Notes under the pieces: model-generated
Databases searched by the model: none
The model's input: the letters and a program-made list of their open reading frames with translations, nothing else
Told to the model about the DNA's origin: nothing
NCBI RefSeq assembly: GCF_001426925.1
Contig: NZ_LMFR01000002.1
Coordinates: 946 to 64,945 of the forward strand
Source: Microbacterium sp. Root53
GTDB taxonomy: Bacteria; Actinomycetota; Actinomycetes; Actinomycetales; Microbacteriaceae
Length of the DNA stretch: 64,000 nt
Direction: 5' to 3'
Position numbers and translations under genes: made by a program
Shown here: in pieces, positions 53,705 through 63,389 of the stretch
Position numbering within the stretch: position 1 is the stretch's first letter
How the letters are laid out: the number at the start of each line of letters is the position of its first letter

Positions 53705-55057
53705 TCAGGCGTCGAGGATGCGGCGCAGCCGCTCCAGGCGCGCGGCGATGTCGCGCTCCGCCCCGTGCTGCTTCGGCTCGTAGTACCGCCGCCCCTGCAG
53801 CTCGTCGGGCAGGTACTGCTGGGGCACCACGCCGAGGTCGTGGTCATGAGGGTAGACGTAGCCGCGGCCGTGCCCGAGCCGCTTGGCACCGGGATAGTGC
53901 GCGTCGCGCAGATGCTTGGGCACGGGCCCCATCCGGCCCGCCTTGACGTCGGCGACCGCCGCGTTGATGGCGTTGTAGGCGGCGTTCGACTTCGCCGCGG
54001 TGGCGAGGTAGGCGGTGGCCTCCGCGAGCGGGATGCGCCCCTCGGGCATCCCGATGAAGGCGACGGCGTCGGCCGCCGCGACCGCGATCTGCAGCGCATG
54101 CGGGTCGGCGAGCCCGATGTCCTCGGCGGCGGAGATCACGAGTCGGCGCGCGATGAAGCGCGGATCCTCCCCCGCCTCCACCATGCGCGCCAGGTAGTGC
54201 ATGGCCGCGTCGACGTCGGACCCCCTGATCGACTTGATGAAGGCGCTGATGACGTCGTAGTGCTCGTCGCCCTGGCGGTCGTAGCGCAGGAGCGCGCGGT
54301 CGACCGCCTGCGCCACGTGCTCGGCCGTGACGGCCGGTGCGCCGTCGCTCTCCTCCGGCGCTTCCGACACCGCCACGCCCGCGCTGGCCTCGAGCGCCGT
54401 GAGCGCGCGCCGCGCGTCGCCGGACGCCAGCCGGATGAGGGCGGCGCGCGCCTCGGGCGTGAGCAGGATCTCGCCCGCGAGCCCCCGGGGATCCTCGACC
54501 GCGCGGTCGATGAGCAGACCGAGGTCGTCGTCCGTGAGGGGCTGCAGGGTGAGGAGCAGGGAGCGCGACAGGAGCGGCGAGATGACCGAGAACGAGGGGT
54601 TCTCGGTCGTCGCGGCGATCAGGATGACCCAGCCGTTCTCGACGCCCGGCAGGAGCGCGTCCTGCTGCGCCTTCGTGAAACGGTGGATCTCGTCGAGGAA
54701 CAGGATGGTGGACTGGCCGTACAGGTCGCGCTGGTTAAGGGCCTCCTGCATCACCTCGCGCACGTCCTTGACGCCGGCCGTGATCGCGGAGAGCTCGACG
54801 AAGCGGCGCCCCGACGAGCGGGCTATGGCCTGGGCGAGCGTGGTCTTGCCCGTACCGGGCGGGCCCCAGAGGATCACCGACACCGTGCCGGGAGCCTGCG
54901 CATCCGGGTCCGCGAGCGCGACGATCGGCGAGCCGGGACGGAGCAGGTGCGCCTGGCCCGCGACCTCGTCGAGCGACACGGGCCGCATGCGGACGGCGAG
55001 CGGCGTCTGGGCGCGACCCGCCCCGCCGAGCGTGGATGCGCCGCCTGACGAGATCAT
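53705..55057 (-). CDS. rarA: Replication-associated recombination protein A, AAA+ ATPase
   Basis: A 450-residue clamp-loader-like ATPase (RarA/MgsA) that works at stalled forks. Walker A is [17 protein letters not shown], Walker [16 protein letters not shown], sensor 1 [13 protein letters not shown], and the lid with RarA-specific C-terminal domain follows ([32 protein letters not shown]). ATG at 55057 follows a -10 at leaderless spacing. It is divergent from the plus-strand genes at 55216. Confidence 0.95.
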   Translation of the reverse strand: MISSGGASTLGGAGRAQTPLAVRMRPVSLDEVAGQAHLLRPGSPIVALADPDAQAPGTVSVILWGPPGTGKTTLAQAIARSSGRRFVELSAITAGVKDVREVMQEALNQRDLYGQSTILFLDEIHRFTKAQQDALLPGVENGWVILIAATTENPSFSVISPLLSRSLLLTLQPLTDDDLGLLIDRAVEDPRGLAGEILLTPEARAALIRLASGDARRALTALEASAGVAVSEAPEESDGAPAVTAEHVAQAVDRALLRYDRQGDEHYDVISAFIKSIRGSDVDAAMHYLARMVEAGEDPRFIARRLVISAAEDIGLADPHALQIAVAAADAVAFIGMPEGRIPLAEATAYLATAAKSNAAYNAINAAVADVKAGRMGPVPKHLRDAHYPGAKRLGHGRGYVYPHDHDLGVVPQQYLPDELQGRRYYEPKQHGAERDIAARLERLRRILDA

Positions 55058-55063
55058 CCGACC

Positions 55064-55069
55064 AGCGTA
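55064..55069 (-). promoter_or_regulatory. -10 element of rarA, probably leaderless
   Basis: The minus strand reads TACGCT, then GGTCGG, then the ATG of rarA. The spacing is again six bases; the GG-rich spacer abuts the start codon. Confidence 0.5.
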
Positions 55070-55215
55070 TCCGCGGCCGACGACACGGGACGCGGACGGA
55101 TTCCGCGGAACGCCGCAGCGATTTCGGCCCGGGCGCGCCGGATGCGTAGGCTCGTTCCCGCTCAGCTTGGGGCGCCGTCCGCGGACGGCGCCGGACGTCG
55201 AGAGGATTCGTTGCC

Positions 55216-55542
55216 ATGGCGGCAGGCGGCAGGGGCTCCGCGAAGGAGCGTGCGGAGCGCGAGGCGCGCGAGCGGGCGCGGCGCTACGAGGCGCGCGTGC
55301 AGCTCCACGAGCAGCAGCGCCGCCGGCGGCGTCGCGACAACGTGGTCGCCACGATCGCGGCCGCGCTGATCGTCGGCGCCGCCGTGGGCGGGCAGGCGCT
55401 GTTCTACGGCGTGGGCCCGGGAGCCGTCGCGCCGTCGCCGACGGCCCCGGTCACGACGCCGGGTCCCACCGCCATTCCCGCGCCGACCGGCACGCCCGCT
55501 CCGGCCGAGACCCCCGCGCCGACCGAGACGCCCGCGGGCTGA
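55216..55542 (+). CDS. Hypothetical membrane protein with Pro/Thr-rich tail
   Basis: A 108-residue protein not assigned to a family. Residues 1-44 are highly charged (Ala/Arg/Glu) and probably form a cytoplasmic helix; one transmembrane segment lies at about 45-67; residues 70-108 are rich in Pro, Thr and Ala ([21 protein letters not shown]), an extracytoplasmic linker-like tail. ATG at 55216 has GAGAGGA upstream, and TAGGCT at 55147-55152 is a possible -10. It precedes the DUF349 gene by 80 bases. Confidence 0.7.
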   Translation: MAAGGRGSAKERAEREARERARRYEARVQLHEQQRRRRRRDNVVATIAAALIVGAAVGGQALFYGVGPGAVAPSPTAPVTTPGPTAIPAPTGTPAPAETPAPTETPAG

Positions 55543-55622
55543 CCCCGGCCCGCCGTCCGGGCGCGTACTAGGCTGGGGCGCGTCCTGTCCCCTCCCGCGG
55601 CCACCGCGCAAGGAGCCTCCCC

Positions 55623-57194
55623 GTGACGAGCCCCGATCACACCCCCGCTGACGACACGACCCCGGCCGGCGACGCCGCCCCGGAGGTCGCCGAGACCGCG
55701 CCCGACGGCGCTCAGGAGCCGGCAGCCGCCGACGACGCCCAGGAGCCCGCTGCCGCCGACGCCCCGGCCGACGCCGATGCCGTGCCGGCGGATGACGCCG
55801 CTCAGCCCGAAGCCGAGGCAGCAGAGACCGAGGCCGCGCCCGCCGAGCCCGAGGCGGAGGCAGCCGAGACCGCCGACGCCGACGCGCCCGCGGAGGCGCC
55901 CGCCCCGGCGCCCGCGACGCCGGGTCCCGTGCCTCGCCCGCCGGCGGCGACCGCGGCGCCCGCCGCCGACACGACCGAGTGGGGTCGCGTGGACGAGGCC
56001 GGCGTGGTGTCGGTGCGCGAGGGCGACGACTGGCGCGTGGTCGGCGAGTACCCCGACGGCACGCCCGACGAGGCCCTGGCCTACTACCGCCGCAAGTTCG
56101 ACGACCTCGCGCTGCGCGTGCGCACGCTCGAGCAGCGCCGCCTCGCCGGCGGCGCCTCCGCGGCCGACCTGCGCGGCCAGGCCAAGAAGCTCAAGGAGGA
56201 GGTCGTGGGCGCCGCGGCGGTCGGCGACCTCGCCGGGCTGGCCGAGCGGCTCGACGCGCTGACCGGCACGCTGGCCGAGGCCAGCGCCGAGGAGGCGGCC
56301 GCGCACCGCGCGGCTGTCGAGGAGGCGATCGCGCACCGCACGTCGATCGTGGAGCGCGTGGAGGCCCTCGCGGCGCGCGACCCCAAGTCGATCCAGTGGA
56401 AGCAGGCCACGGCCGAGCTCACGGCGGCGTTCGAGGAGTGGCAGCAGCACCAGCAGACCGGTCCCCGGCTGCCCAAGTCGACGGGTCAGGCGCTGTGGAA
56501 GCGCTTCCGGGACGCGCGCTCGACCGTCGAGCGCCACCGCCGCGCGTTCTTCGCGGAGCTCGACGAGACCCACAAGGCCGCCCGCGACCGCAAGACGCGC
56601 ATCATCGAGCGTGCCGAGGCGCTGGCCTCCAAGGGCGAGGACGGCATCCCCGCCTACCGGGCGCTGCTGGACGAGTGGAAGGCCGCCGGCCGCGCCGGAC
56701 GCAAGGTCGACGACGCGCTGTGGGCGCGGTTCAAGGCCGCGGGCGACGCCCTGTACTCGGCCCGCGCCGAGCGCGACGCCGCCGAGCAGGCGGAGTCCGC
56801 CCCGCGCATCGAGGCGCGCAAGACCCTCCTCGAGGAGGCGAAGGCGGTCGCCGACACCGCGGACCTGACCAAGGCGCGCCAGCTGCTCACGAGCATCCAG
56901 CGCCGCTGGGACGAGGTCGGCCGGATCTTCCCGCGCGACACCGAGCGCGCGCTCGACGACCAGCTGCGCCGCATCGAGAACGACCTCCGCGCCCGCGAGG
57001 AGGTCGACTGGAAGCGCAACAACCCCGAGACCAAGGCGCGCGCCAACGAGGCGACCCGCCAGCTCGAGGAGGCCATCGCCAAGCTCGAGACCGAGCTCGC
57101 CGACGCGCAGGCGAAGGGCGACAAGAAGGCCGAGTCGGCCGCGCGCGAGGCGCTCGACGCCCGCCGCGCCTGGCTCAAGGCCATCGGCGGCTGA
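55623..57194 (+). CDS. DUF349 domain protein
   Basis: A 523-residue protein. Residues 1-115 are a low-complexity acidic region rich in Ala, Glu, Asp and Pro (codon usage is extreme GC, shared with neighbours). A linker with WGRVDEAGVVSVREGDDWRVVGEYPDGTP follows, then helical DUF349 repeats (for example KSIQWKQATAELTAAFEEWQ, LWKRFRDARSTVERHR, LWARFKAAGDALYSAR, RRWDEVGRIFPRD) and a coiled-coil end. DUF349 proteins may bind nucleic acid or ribosomes, but the role is unsettled. GTG at 55623 has AAGGAG nine bases before. Confidence 0.88.
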   Translation: MTSPDHTPADDTTPAGDAAPEVAETAPDGAQEPAAADDAQEPAAADAPADADAVPADDAAQPEAEAAETEAAPAEPEAEAAETADADAPAEAPAPAPATPGPVPRPPAATAAPAADTTEWGRVDEAGVVSVREGDDWRVVGEYPDGTPDEALAYYRRKFDDLALRVRTLEQRRLAGGASAADLRGQAKKLKEEVVGAAAVGDLAGLAERLDALTGTLAEASAEEAAAHRAAVEEAIAHRTSIVERVEALAARDPKSIQWKQATAELTAAFEEWQQHQQTGPRLPKSTGQALWKRFRDARSTVERHRRAFFAELDETHKAARDRKTRIIERAEALASKGEDGIPAYRALLDEWKAAGRAGRKVDDALWARFKAAGDALYSARAERDAAEQAESAPRIEARKTLLEEAKAVADTADLTKARQLLTSIQRRWDEVGRIFPRDTERALDDQLRRIENDLRAREEVDWKRNNPETKARANEATRQLEEAIAKLETELADAQAKGDKKAESAAREALDARRAWLKAIGG

Positions 57195-57209
57195 GCCCGC
57201 GAGGGTCAC

Positions 57210-57255
57210 AGGGGCGCGCCGCCCGCGGTTATCCACACCGCGGCGGCGCGCCCCT
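57210..57255 (+). terminator. Large hairpin after the DUF349 gene with a DnaA-box loop
   Basis: AGGGGCGCGCCGCC(C)GCGG pairs with CCGCGGCGGCGCGCCCCT, an 18-pair stem with one bulged C. It starts 15 bases after the DUF349 stop and is followed by CGCGTTTCGCGG. The loop is exactly TTATCCACA. Confidence 0.75.
57229..57237 (+). promoter_or_regulatory. DnaA box consensus TTATCCACA in hairpin loop
   Basis: This is a perfect match to the DnaA box TTATNCACA. It is a single copy without neighbouring boxes or AT-rich DNA, so it is not an origin. It may titrate DnaA or be chance within the terminator loop. Confidence 0.4.
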
Positions 57256-57279
57256 CGCGTTTCGCGGCACACTGCCGCC

Positions 57280-57825
57280 ATGACGTACGCCCGCTTCGAC
57301 CACGACGGCCTCTCCCCCGCCGAGCTGTCCGCCGCGCGGCTGGACGGCGAGCTGGTCGCCGTCGGCGACGCCTACGTGCCCGCCGATGCGCTCGAGACGC
57401 CGGCCCTGCGCGCCGCCACGCTCCGCGGCATCCTCGGCGGGAGCCTCGTCGCGATCGGGCTGACGGCCGCGTGGGTCCACGGCGCATCCGGCGTGCCGCC
57501 TCGCGTGCACCACGTGCAGCGCACGGCCGCGCGCGGCGTCGCGCGACCCGTGGACCGGCGGATCCGGTTCCGCGACACCCCCATCGCGGTCGAGGACACG
57601 GTGCTGCTCGGCGGGGTGCGGGTCTCCGACCCCGCCCGCACGCTGGTCGACCTCGTGCGCGAGTTCGACGATCCGGACTCGGCCGCCGCGGCGCGGCGAC
57701 TCGCGACGCCGCCGCTGATCGAGCAGGCGCTCGCCTGGATCGACGCGCACCGCCGCTTCGGCGGCCGGCGCCCGGCCGCGGAGATCCTGCGGTCGCTGCG
57801 GGGCGGACCCGCTAGGACGACGTGA
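57280..57825 (+). CDS. AbiEi-antitoxin-like hypothetical protein
   Basis: A 181-residue protein resembling the C-terminal part of type IV AbiEi antitoxin-like or transcriptional-regulator-like proteins that are frequent in Microbacteriaceae (segments [45 protein letters not shown]). No AbiEii toxin gene is adjacent. A convincing N-terminal winged helix is not seen. There is no Shine-Dalgarno; CACACT lies six bases before the ATG. Its 3' end overlaps that of rel by 14 bases, convergent. The family call is tentative. Confidence 0.55.
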   Translation: MTYARFDHDGLSPAELSAARLDGELVAVGDAYVPADALETPALRAATLRGILGGSLVAIGLTAAWVHGASGVPPRVHHVQRTAARGVARPVDRRIRFRDTPIAVEDTVLLGGVRVSDPARTLVDLVREFDDPDSAAAARRLATPPLIEQALAWIDAHRRFGGRRPAAEILRSLRGGPARTT

Positions 57826-60055
57826 CGCGGTAGACGTCGTACACGGCGTCGATGCGCCGCACCGCGTTGAGCACGCGGTCCAGGTGCACGGCGTCGCCCA
57901 TCTCGAACACGAAGCGGCTCAGCGCCAGGCGCTCCTTCGTGGTCGACACGGTCGCCGACAGGATGTTCACGTGGTGCTCCGTGAGCACGCGCGTGACGTC
58001 CGACAGCAGGCCGGCGCGATCCAGCGCCTCGACCTGGATCTGCACCAGGAACACGCTCTTGGTCGTCGGCGCCCAGGTCACGTCGATCATGCGGGCGGGG
58101 TCGGAGCGGAGGGACGCCACGTTCGTGCAGTCCGCGCGGTGCACCGAGACGCCGCTGCCGCGCGTGATGAAGCCGACAATCTGGTCGCCCGGGACGGGCG
58201 TGCAGCACTTCGCGAGCTTGACCAGGATGTCGTCGGCGCCGCGCACCAGCACGCCCGAGTCGCCGCCGCGCGGGCGGCGCTGGCTGACGGTCGGCGGAAG
58301 CTCGACCTGCTCGGTCGACGACTCCTCGCTGGTCTGCACGAGGGACGCGACCTTCTCAAGCACCGACTGCGTCGAGACGTGGCCCTCGCCCACCGCGGCG
58401 TAGAGCGCGGAGACGTCCTCGTAGTGCATGAGGTCGGCCACGTCCTGGAGCGAGTCCTTCAGGCGCTGCAGCGGCAGGTGGTGGCGGCGCATCGCGCGCG
58501 CGATCGCATCCTTGCCCTGCTCGATCGCCTCGTCGCGGCGCTCCTTCGTGAACCAGCCGCGGATCTTGTTGCGCGCACGCGTGCTCTTGACGAACGTGAG
58601 CCAGTCCTGGCTGGGGCTCGCATCGGGGTTCTTCGAGGTGAACACCTCGACCACGTCGCCCGAGTTCAGCGTCGACTCGAGCGGCACGAGGCGGCCGTTG
58701 ACCTTGGCGCCCATCGTGCGGTGGCCGATCTCGGTGTGCACGGCGTACGCGAAGTCGACCGGGGTCGCGCCCGCGGGCAGTCCGATGACCTTGCCCTTGG
58801 GTGTGAAGACGTAGACGTCCTTGGCGCCGATCTCGAACCGCAGCGAGTCGAGGAACTCGCCCGGGTCCTTGGTCTCCGACTCCCAGTCCGAGATCCGCGC
58901 GAGCCACGCCATGTCCGTGTCGAGCGCCTTGGGGTCGACCTTGCCCCCCGCCATGCGCTCCTTGTACTTCCAGTGCGCGGCGACGCCGAACTCCGCCTGC
59001 TGATGCATCTCCTGCGTGCGGATCTGGATCTCGACCGTGCGGCCCCCCGGGCCGATCACGGTCGTATGCAGCGACCGGTAGAGGTTGAACTTCGGCGTCG
59101 CGATGTAGTCCTTGAAACGGCCCGGCAGCGGGCGCCAGCGCGCGTGGATCGAGCCGAGCACCGCGTAGCAGTCGCGCACGGTGCCGACGATCACGCGGAT
59201 GCCGATCAGGTCGTAGATGTCGTCGAACTCGCGACCGCGGACGACCATCTTCTGATAGACGGAGTACAGCTGCTTCGGGCGGCCGACGACCGTGCCGCGG
59301 ATGCGCAGCTCGTGCAGGTCGCGGTTCACGTCGTCGATGACGTTCTGCACGTACTGCTCGCGCTGCGGCGTGCGCTGCTTCACGAGGCTGTCGATCTCGT
59401 TGTAGATCTTCGGGTGCAGCACCGCGAACGAGAGGTCCTCGAGCTCCGACTTGATGGTCTGGATGCCGAGGCGGTGCGCGAGCGGCGCGTAGATCTCGAG
59501 CGTCTCGGTGGCCTTCTTCTTGGCCTTCTCGGGAGGCACGAACCCCCACGTGCGCGCGTTGTGCAGCCGGTCGGCGAGCTTGATCACGAGCACGCGGATG
59601 TCCTTGGACATCGCGACGATCATCTTGCGGACCGTCTCGGCCTGCGCGCTCTCGCCGTACTTGACCTTGTCGAGCTTCGTGACGCCGTCGACCAGCAGCG
59701 CGACCTCGTCGCCGAACTCGGCCCGCAGCTCCTCGAGCGGGTAGCCCGTGTCCTCGACCGTGTCGTGCAGCAGCGCCGCGGCGATCGCGCGCGGGCCCAG
59801 CCCGAGCTCGGCGAGGATCTGCGCGACCGCGAGCGGATGCGTGATGTACGGCTCGCCGCTCTGGCGCTTCTGGCCGCGATGCTTCTCGTCGGCGACCGCG
59901 TACGCCCGCTCGACGATCGCCATGTCGCCGCGCGGGTGGTTGAGCCGCACGGTGTTGATGAGGCGCGTGAGGTCCGCGTGACGGGCCGCGCGCGAGAAGA
60001 TGCGCGGCACGAGGCGCCGCAGGCTCGGGGCCTGGGACGTCACCGAATCGGCCAT
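57812..60055 (-). CDS. rel: Bifunctional (p)ppGpp synthetase/hydrolase
   Basis: A 747-residue long RSH protein of the stringent response. The N-terminal hydrolase has the HD motif [12 protein letters not shown], so it can degrade ppGpp. The synthetase domain shows [26 protein letters not shown] core. TGS ([21 protein letters not shown]), the Zn-finger region [17 protein letters not shown] and a C-terminal ACT domain follow. ATG at 60055 is chosen because GGAGGAGG lies before it; an extended frame to 60130 lacks homology. Confidence 0.95.
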   Translation of the reverse strand: MADSVTSQAPSLRRLVPRIFSRAARHADLTRLINTVRLNHPRGDMAIVERAYAVADEKHRGQKRQSGEPYITHPLAVAQILAELGLGPRAIAAALLHDTVEDTGYPLEELRAEFGDEVALLVDGVTKLDKVKYGESAQAETVRKMIVAMSKDIRVLVIKLADRLHNARTWGFVPPEKAKKKATETLEIYAPLAHRLGIQTIKSELEDLSFAVLHPKIYNEIDSLVKQRTPQREQYVQNVIDDVNRDLHELRIRGTVVGRPKQLYSVYQKMVVRGREFDDIYDLIGIRVIVGTVRDCYAVLGSIHARWRPLPGRFKDYIATPKFNLYRSLHTTVIGPGGRTVEIQIRTQEMHQQAEFGVAAHWKYKERMAGGKVDPKALDTDMAWLARISDWESETKDPGEFLDSLRFEIGAKDVYVFTPKGKVIGLPAGATPVDFAYAVHTEIGHRTMGAKVNGRLVPLESTLNSGDVVEVFTSKNPDASPSQDWLTFVKSTRARNKIRGWFTKERRDEAIEQGKDAIARAMRRHHLPLQRLKDSLQDVADLMHYEDVSALYAAVGEGHVSTQSVLEKVASLVQTSEESSTEQVELPPTVSQRRPRGGDSGVLVRGADDILVKLAKCCTPVPGDQIVGFITRGSGVSVHRADCTNVASLRSDPARMIDVTWAPTTKSVFLVQIQVEALDRAGLLSDVTRVLTEHHVNILSATVSTTKERLALSRFVFEMGDAVHLDRVLNAVRRIDAVYDVYRVTSS

Positions 60056-60092
60056 GCTGCGCCTCCTCCCACCCGGTGATGCGGATTCGAAC

Positions 60093-60098
60093 ATCCTA
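60093..60098 (-). promoter_or_regulatory. Candidate -10 element of rel
   Basis: The minus strand reads TAGGAT 37 bases before the rel ATG, in the 61-base secF-rel gap. It gives a short leader containing the GGAGGAGG ribosome site. The -35 is not clear. Confidence 0.4.
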
Positions 60099-60116
60099 CG
60101 CCCGGGCGCGGACGGC

Positions 60117-61094
60117 TCAGTCCCCCGCACGCGCGGCGAGGACCCGCTCGTCCGCCCGTCGGATCGCCGGCTCGCCCTCGCGGAACAGCGAGTAGAGCGG
60201 CGCCGCGACGAACAGCGTGGAGTACGTCGCGACGATGATGCCGACGAAGATCGACAGCGAGATGTCCGACAGCGTCTCGGCGCCCAGCCAGAACGATCCG
60301 ATGAACAGGATCGCCGCGACCGGCAGCGCGGCCACGACCGACGTGTTGATCGAGCGCACCAGCGTCTGGTTGACCGCGAGGTTCACGGACTCGCCGAACG
60401 TGCGTCCCGTCGCCTCGCCGTCGTCCGCCGTGTTCTCGCGGATCTTGTCGAACACGACCGTGGTGTCGTAGAGCGAGTACGCGAGGATCGTCAGGAAGCC
60501 GATGACCGCGGCGGGCGAGATCTCGAAGCCGCACAGCGAGTAGATGCCGATCGTGATGATCAGCACGTCGACCAGGCCCACGATCGCGGCGGCGGACATC
60601 TTCCACGTGCGGAAGTAGATCGCCAGGATCAGGAAGGTCAGCGCCAGGAAGATCGCGAGACCCCAGAGCGACTGCCGCGTGACGTCCGCGCCCCAGCTGG
60701 GGCCGATGAAGGAGGCGTTGACCTCCTCGGGCGCGACGTCGTAGGCCTCGGCGAGGGCCGTCGTGACCTGCTGCGTCTCGTCGTCCGTGAGCTGCGACGT
60801 CTGAACGCGGATGTCGCGGCCGCCGACCGTCGTGACCTTGGTGGTCGTGCCGGGCACGACCTCGTCGATGGTCTCGGTGGCGATCGCCTGGTCGCGCGAC
60901 TGGGGCGCCGACACGAGGAACTGCGATCCGCCCGTGAACTCCACGGAGAACTCGACGCCGCGCACGAACGGCGCCAGGGCCGACAGCACCACGAGCACGA
61001 TCGCGAGGACGAACCACGTGCGTCGGCGCCCGACGAACGGGAAGGACACCTTGCCGGTGTAGAGGTCGTTGCCGAACTGGGTGATGGCGCGCAT
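60117..61094 (-). CDS. secF: Protein translocase subunit SecF
   Basis: A 325-residue membrane protein that helps SecYEG export using the proton gradient. It has a first membrane helix (about 28-48), a periplasmic P1-like domain with [13 protein letters not shown], and five further helices near the C-terminus with [20 protein letters not shown] and [26 protein letters not shown] at 61094 shares one base with the secD stop (TGATG). Confidence 0.95.
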   Translation of the reverse strand: MRAITQFGNDLYTGKVSFPFVGRRRTWFVLAIVLVVLSALAPFVRGVEFSVEFTGGSQFLVSAPQSRDQAIATETIDEVVPGTTTKVTTVGGRDIRVQTSQLTDDETQQVTTALAEAYDVAPEEVNASFIGPSWGADVTRQSLWGLAIFLALTFLILAIYFRTWKMSAAAIVGLVDVLIITIGIYSLCGFEISPAAVIGFLTILAYSLYDTTVVFDKIRENTADDGEATGRTFGESVNLAVNQTLVRSINTSVVAALPVAAILFIGSFWLGAETLSDISLSIFVGIIVATYSTLFVAAPLYSLFREGEPAIRRADERVLAARAGD

Positions 61095-62830
61095 CAGGCG
61101 TTGTCCTCCTCGGCGCCGGCGGCGCGCTTGTCCGATGCGGCGGTCGCGGCCGCGAGCTCGGCGGCCTTGCGCTCGGCGATGGTCTGGCGGCGCTCGGCCT
61201 CGCCGCGCGAGCGCTTGGCGCGCGCGCCGGTCGCGACCGGCTCGCGGAAGCGGGCGCGGCCGCGGTACACCGCGCCGAGCGCGCTGGGGTCGAGGCCCGA
61301 CAGCGGGTGGCCCTCGCCGAAGAAGCGCGTGCGCACGAGCAGCTGCATCACGGGGTGCGTGAACATCACGAAGATCAGGATGTCGAGCACGGTCGTCAGG
61401 CCCAGCGTGAACGCGAAGCCCTTCACGGTCGCGTCGGCGAGGATGTACAGCACGACGGCCGCCAGCACGTTGATCGACTTCGAGATGTAGATCGTCCGCT
61501 TCGCGCGCGCCCAGCCGTCCTCGACCGCGACCGTCACCGCCTTGCCGTCGCGCAGCTCGTCGCGGATGCGCTCAAAGTAGACGATGAACGAGTCCGCCGT
61601 GAAGCCGATCGTGACGATCAGACCCGCCACGCCCGCGAGCGACAGGCGGTAGCCGAGGCGCCACGACAGCAGGCACAGCAGGATGTACGTGAGCACCGCC
61701 ATCACGATGAGCGACGCGATGATCACGAAGCCGAGGGCGCGGTAGCTGACCAGCACAACGAACAGGCCCACGAGCGCCAGGCCGATCAGGCCCGCGATCA
61801 GGCCGCTCTGCAGCTGCTGCGAGCCGAGCGTCGCCGAGATGGTGTCGGAGCTGACGACCTCGAAGCTCAGCGGCAGCGCGCCGAACTTGAGCTGGTCGGC
61901 GAGCACCTTGGACGTGTCCTGATCGATCCCGCCGCCCGAGATGCTGGGCTGGCCGTTGGTGATCACCGCGTTCATCTGCGGGGCCGAGATGATCGAGCCG
62001 TCGAGCACGAACGCGAACTGGCTGCGCGGGTCGCTCGGGTTCTGCTGCCCGATCCCGTAGAGGCGCTGGCTGATCTCGCCGAACGTCTGCGCGCCCTCGT
62101 CGTCGAACGTGAGCTGCACGTTCCACTGGCCGTTCTGCGGGTCGACGCCGTTGGTGGCGTCCACGATCGAGTCGCCGGTCATCTCGACCGGTCCCAGGAT
62201 GTACTTCGCTGTCCCGGCCGTGTCGCACGTGATGAGCGGCTGGTCCGCGGGCGCCGACGACGGGTCGTTGGCGGGGTCGGCGCAGCTGTACGCCAGGAAC
62301 TCCGCCCACAGGCGGTCGCTCACCCACGCGGCGTCCGACCCGTTCGACGGCTCACCGGTCGGCGTCGCGTTCAGCGACGGGTCCGGGGTCGGATACGGCG
62401 TCTCCTCGCCGTCCTCGCCCACGAAGGTGTTGGTCGGGCCCGAGGCGTAGATCACGGCGCGCAGCTCGAGCTGGGCGCTGGCCTGGATGCGCTCGCGCGT
62501 CGCCTCGTCGGCGACGCCGGGGATCTGGACGACGATGTTCGACGCGCCCTGGGTCGAGATCTCGGACTCGCCGACGCCCGAGGCGTCGACGCGCTGGCGC
62601 ATGATCGCCACCGCCTGCGCGAGCTGCTCGGCCGTCGGATCGGCGTCCTCGGTCTGCGCCTCCAGCACGATCTGCGTGCCGCCCTGGAGGTCGAGCGCCA
62701 GCTCGGGCACCCAGGTGCCGCCCTTGAGGACGTGGGCGCCCAGGGCGTTCGCCCCGAACAGCACCGCGGTGATGACCAGCAGACCGGTCAGGACGCGCCA
62801 GGCACGGCGCGCAGGAGAGGATGTCGCCAC
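61094..62830 (-). CDS. secD: Protein translocase subunit SecD
   Basis: A 578-residue partner of SecF. One N-terminal helix (about 12-30) is followed by a large external region with ELALDLQGGTQIVLEA, MRQRVDASGVGESEI and LDGSIISAPQMNAVI, then five helices (GLIALGLVGLFVVLVSYRAL-like, FTADSFIVYFERIRDELR). The C-terminal 60 residues are a charged, Arg/Ala-rich tail. GTG at 62830 lacks a clear ribosome site. Confidence 0.95.
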   Translation of the reverse strand: MATSSPARRAWRVLTGLLVITAVLFGANALGAHVLKGGTWVPELALDLQGGTQIVLEAQTEDADPTAEQLAQAVAIMRQRVDASGVGESEISTQGASNIVVQIPGVADEATRERIQASAQLELRAVIYASGPTNTFVGEDGEETPYPTPDPSLNATPTGEPSNGSDAAWVSDRLWAEFLAYSCADPANDPSSAPADQPLITCDTAGTAKYILGPVEMTGDSIVDATNGVDPQNGQWNVQLTFDDEGAQTFGEISQRLYGIGQQNPSDPRSQFAFVLDGSIISAPQMNAVITNGQPSISGGGIDQDTSKVLADQLKFGALPLSFEVVSSDTISATLGSQQLQSGLIAGLIGLALVGLFVVLVSYRALGFVIIASLIVMAVLTYILLCLLSWRLGYRLSLAGVAGLIVTIGFTADSFIVYFERIRDELRDGKAVTVAVEDGWARAKRTIYISKSINVLAAVVLYILADATVKGFAFTLGLTTVLDILIFVMFTHPVMQLLVRTRFFGEGHPLSGLDPSALGAVYRGRARFREPVATGARAKRSRGEAERRQTIAERKAAELAAATAASDKRAAGAEEDNA

Positions 62831-62876
62831 TGGCGTGTCAGCTTTCTGCAGCGGGGGCGGACGGGAGCGCGGGAGG

Positions 62877-63296
62877 TCAGGCCCTCTTGTCGTCGCCCGG
62901 GAGCTCGTCCGCGTCGGGACGGTCGGCGGCGGGCTTCTGCTCCGGCGTCGCGTCCGGGGTCGTGTCGATCAGCGGCTCGTCGGCCGCCTCGGCGTCCGTG
63001 GCGTCGACGACCGCGTCGGCCGTGGCCTCCGGCGCGAGGTCGAGCGCCTGGGTGTGCAGCTCGGCGACGACGCCGGGCGCGATCTCGACGCGCGCGGGCT
63101 TGGACAGGTCGTCCTTGTCGTACTCGACGAGCGTGCCGAACAGGCCGGAACGGGTCATGACGCGGGCACCCGGGACCATGAGCTGCGCCTTGCGCTCCTG
63201 CTCCTCGCGCATCTTCTGCTGGCGGCGGCGCGAGCTGAAGAACATCCAGATCAGCAGCACGGCCAGAACGACGAGAAGAAGGAGGTTCGGATCCAT
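62877..63296 (-). CDS. yajC: Preprotein translocase subunit YajC
   Basis: A 139-residue SecDF-associated membrane protein. One N-terminal helix (about 4-21, LLLLVVLAVLLIWMFFSSRR) is followed by the YajC core (VPGARVMTRSGLFGTLVEYDKDD) and a long acidic Asp/Ala-rich tail. ATG at 63296 is chosen; a GTG at 63317 in frame gives extra residues before the helix. It is the first gene of yajC-secD-secF. Confidence 0.9.
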   Translation of the reverse strand: MDPNLLLLVVLAVLLIWMFFSSRRRQQKMREEQERKAQLMVPGARVMTRSGLFGTLVEYDKDDLSKPARVEIAPGVVAELHTQALDLAPEATADAVVDATDAEAADEPLIDTTPDATPEQKPAADRPDADELPGDDKRA

Positions 63297-63383
63297 GGGG
63301 CGGGGTGTGCCTTTCACGTCAGCGCACGCACCGTCTTCGGCGCGAGGAGGGGGATTCGGCGGGAGCCCGCCAGACCTTCAGCG

Positions 63384-63389
63384 ATTATA
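63384..63389 (-). promoter_or_regulatory. TATAAT -10 element before yajC
   Basis: The minus strand has a perfect TATAAT that includes the ruvB stop codon TAA. It lies 87 bases before the yajC ATG, which would give a leader of about 80 bases with a small hairpin GGCGGG-CT-CCCGCC (63358-63371). A good -35 is not seen. Confidence 0.5.

Noticed and set aside
57210..57255. Replication origin near the DnaA box
   Set aside because: There is a single box, no AT-rich unwinding element, and no dnaA, dnaN or gyrase genes nearby.
55404..57281. Minus-strand open frame rich in Gly, Arg and Leu opposite the DUF349 gene
   Set aside because: Mirror of the Ala/Glu/Pro-rich coding of the DUF349 protein; no start signal or homology.
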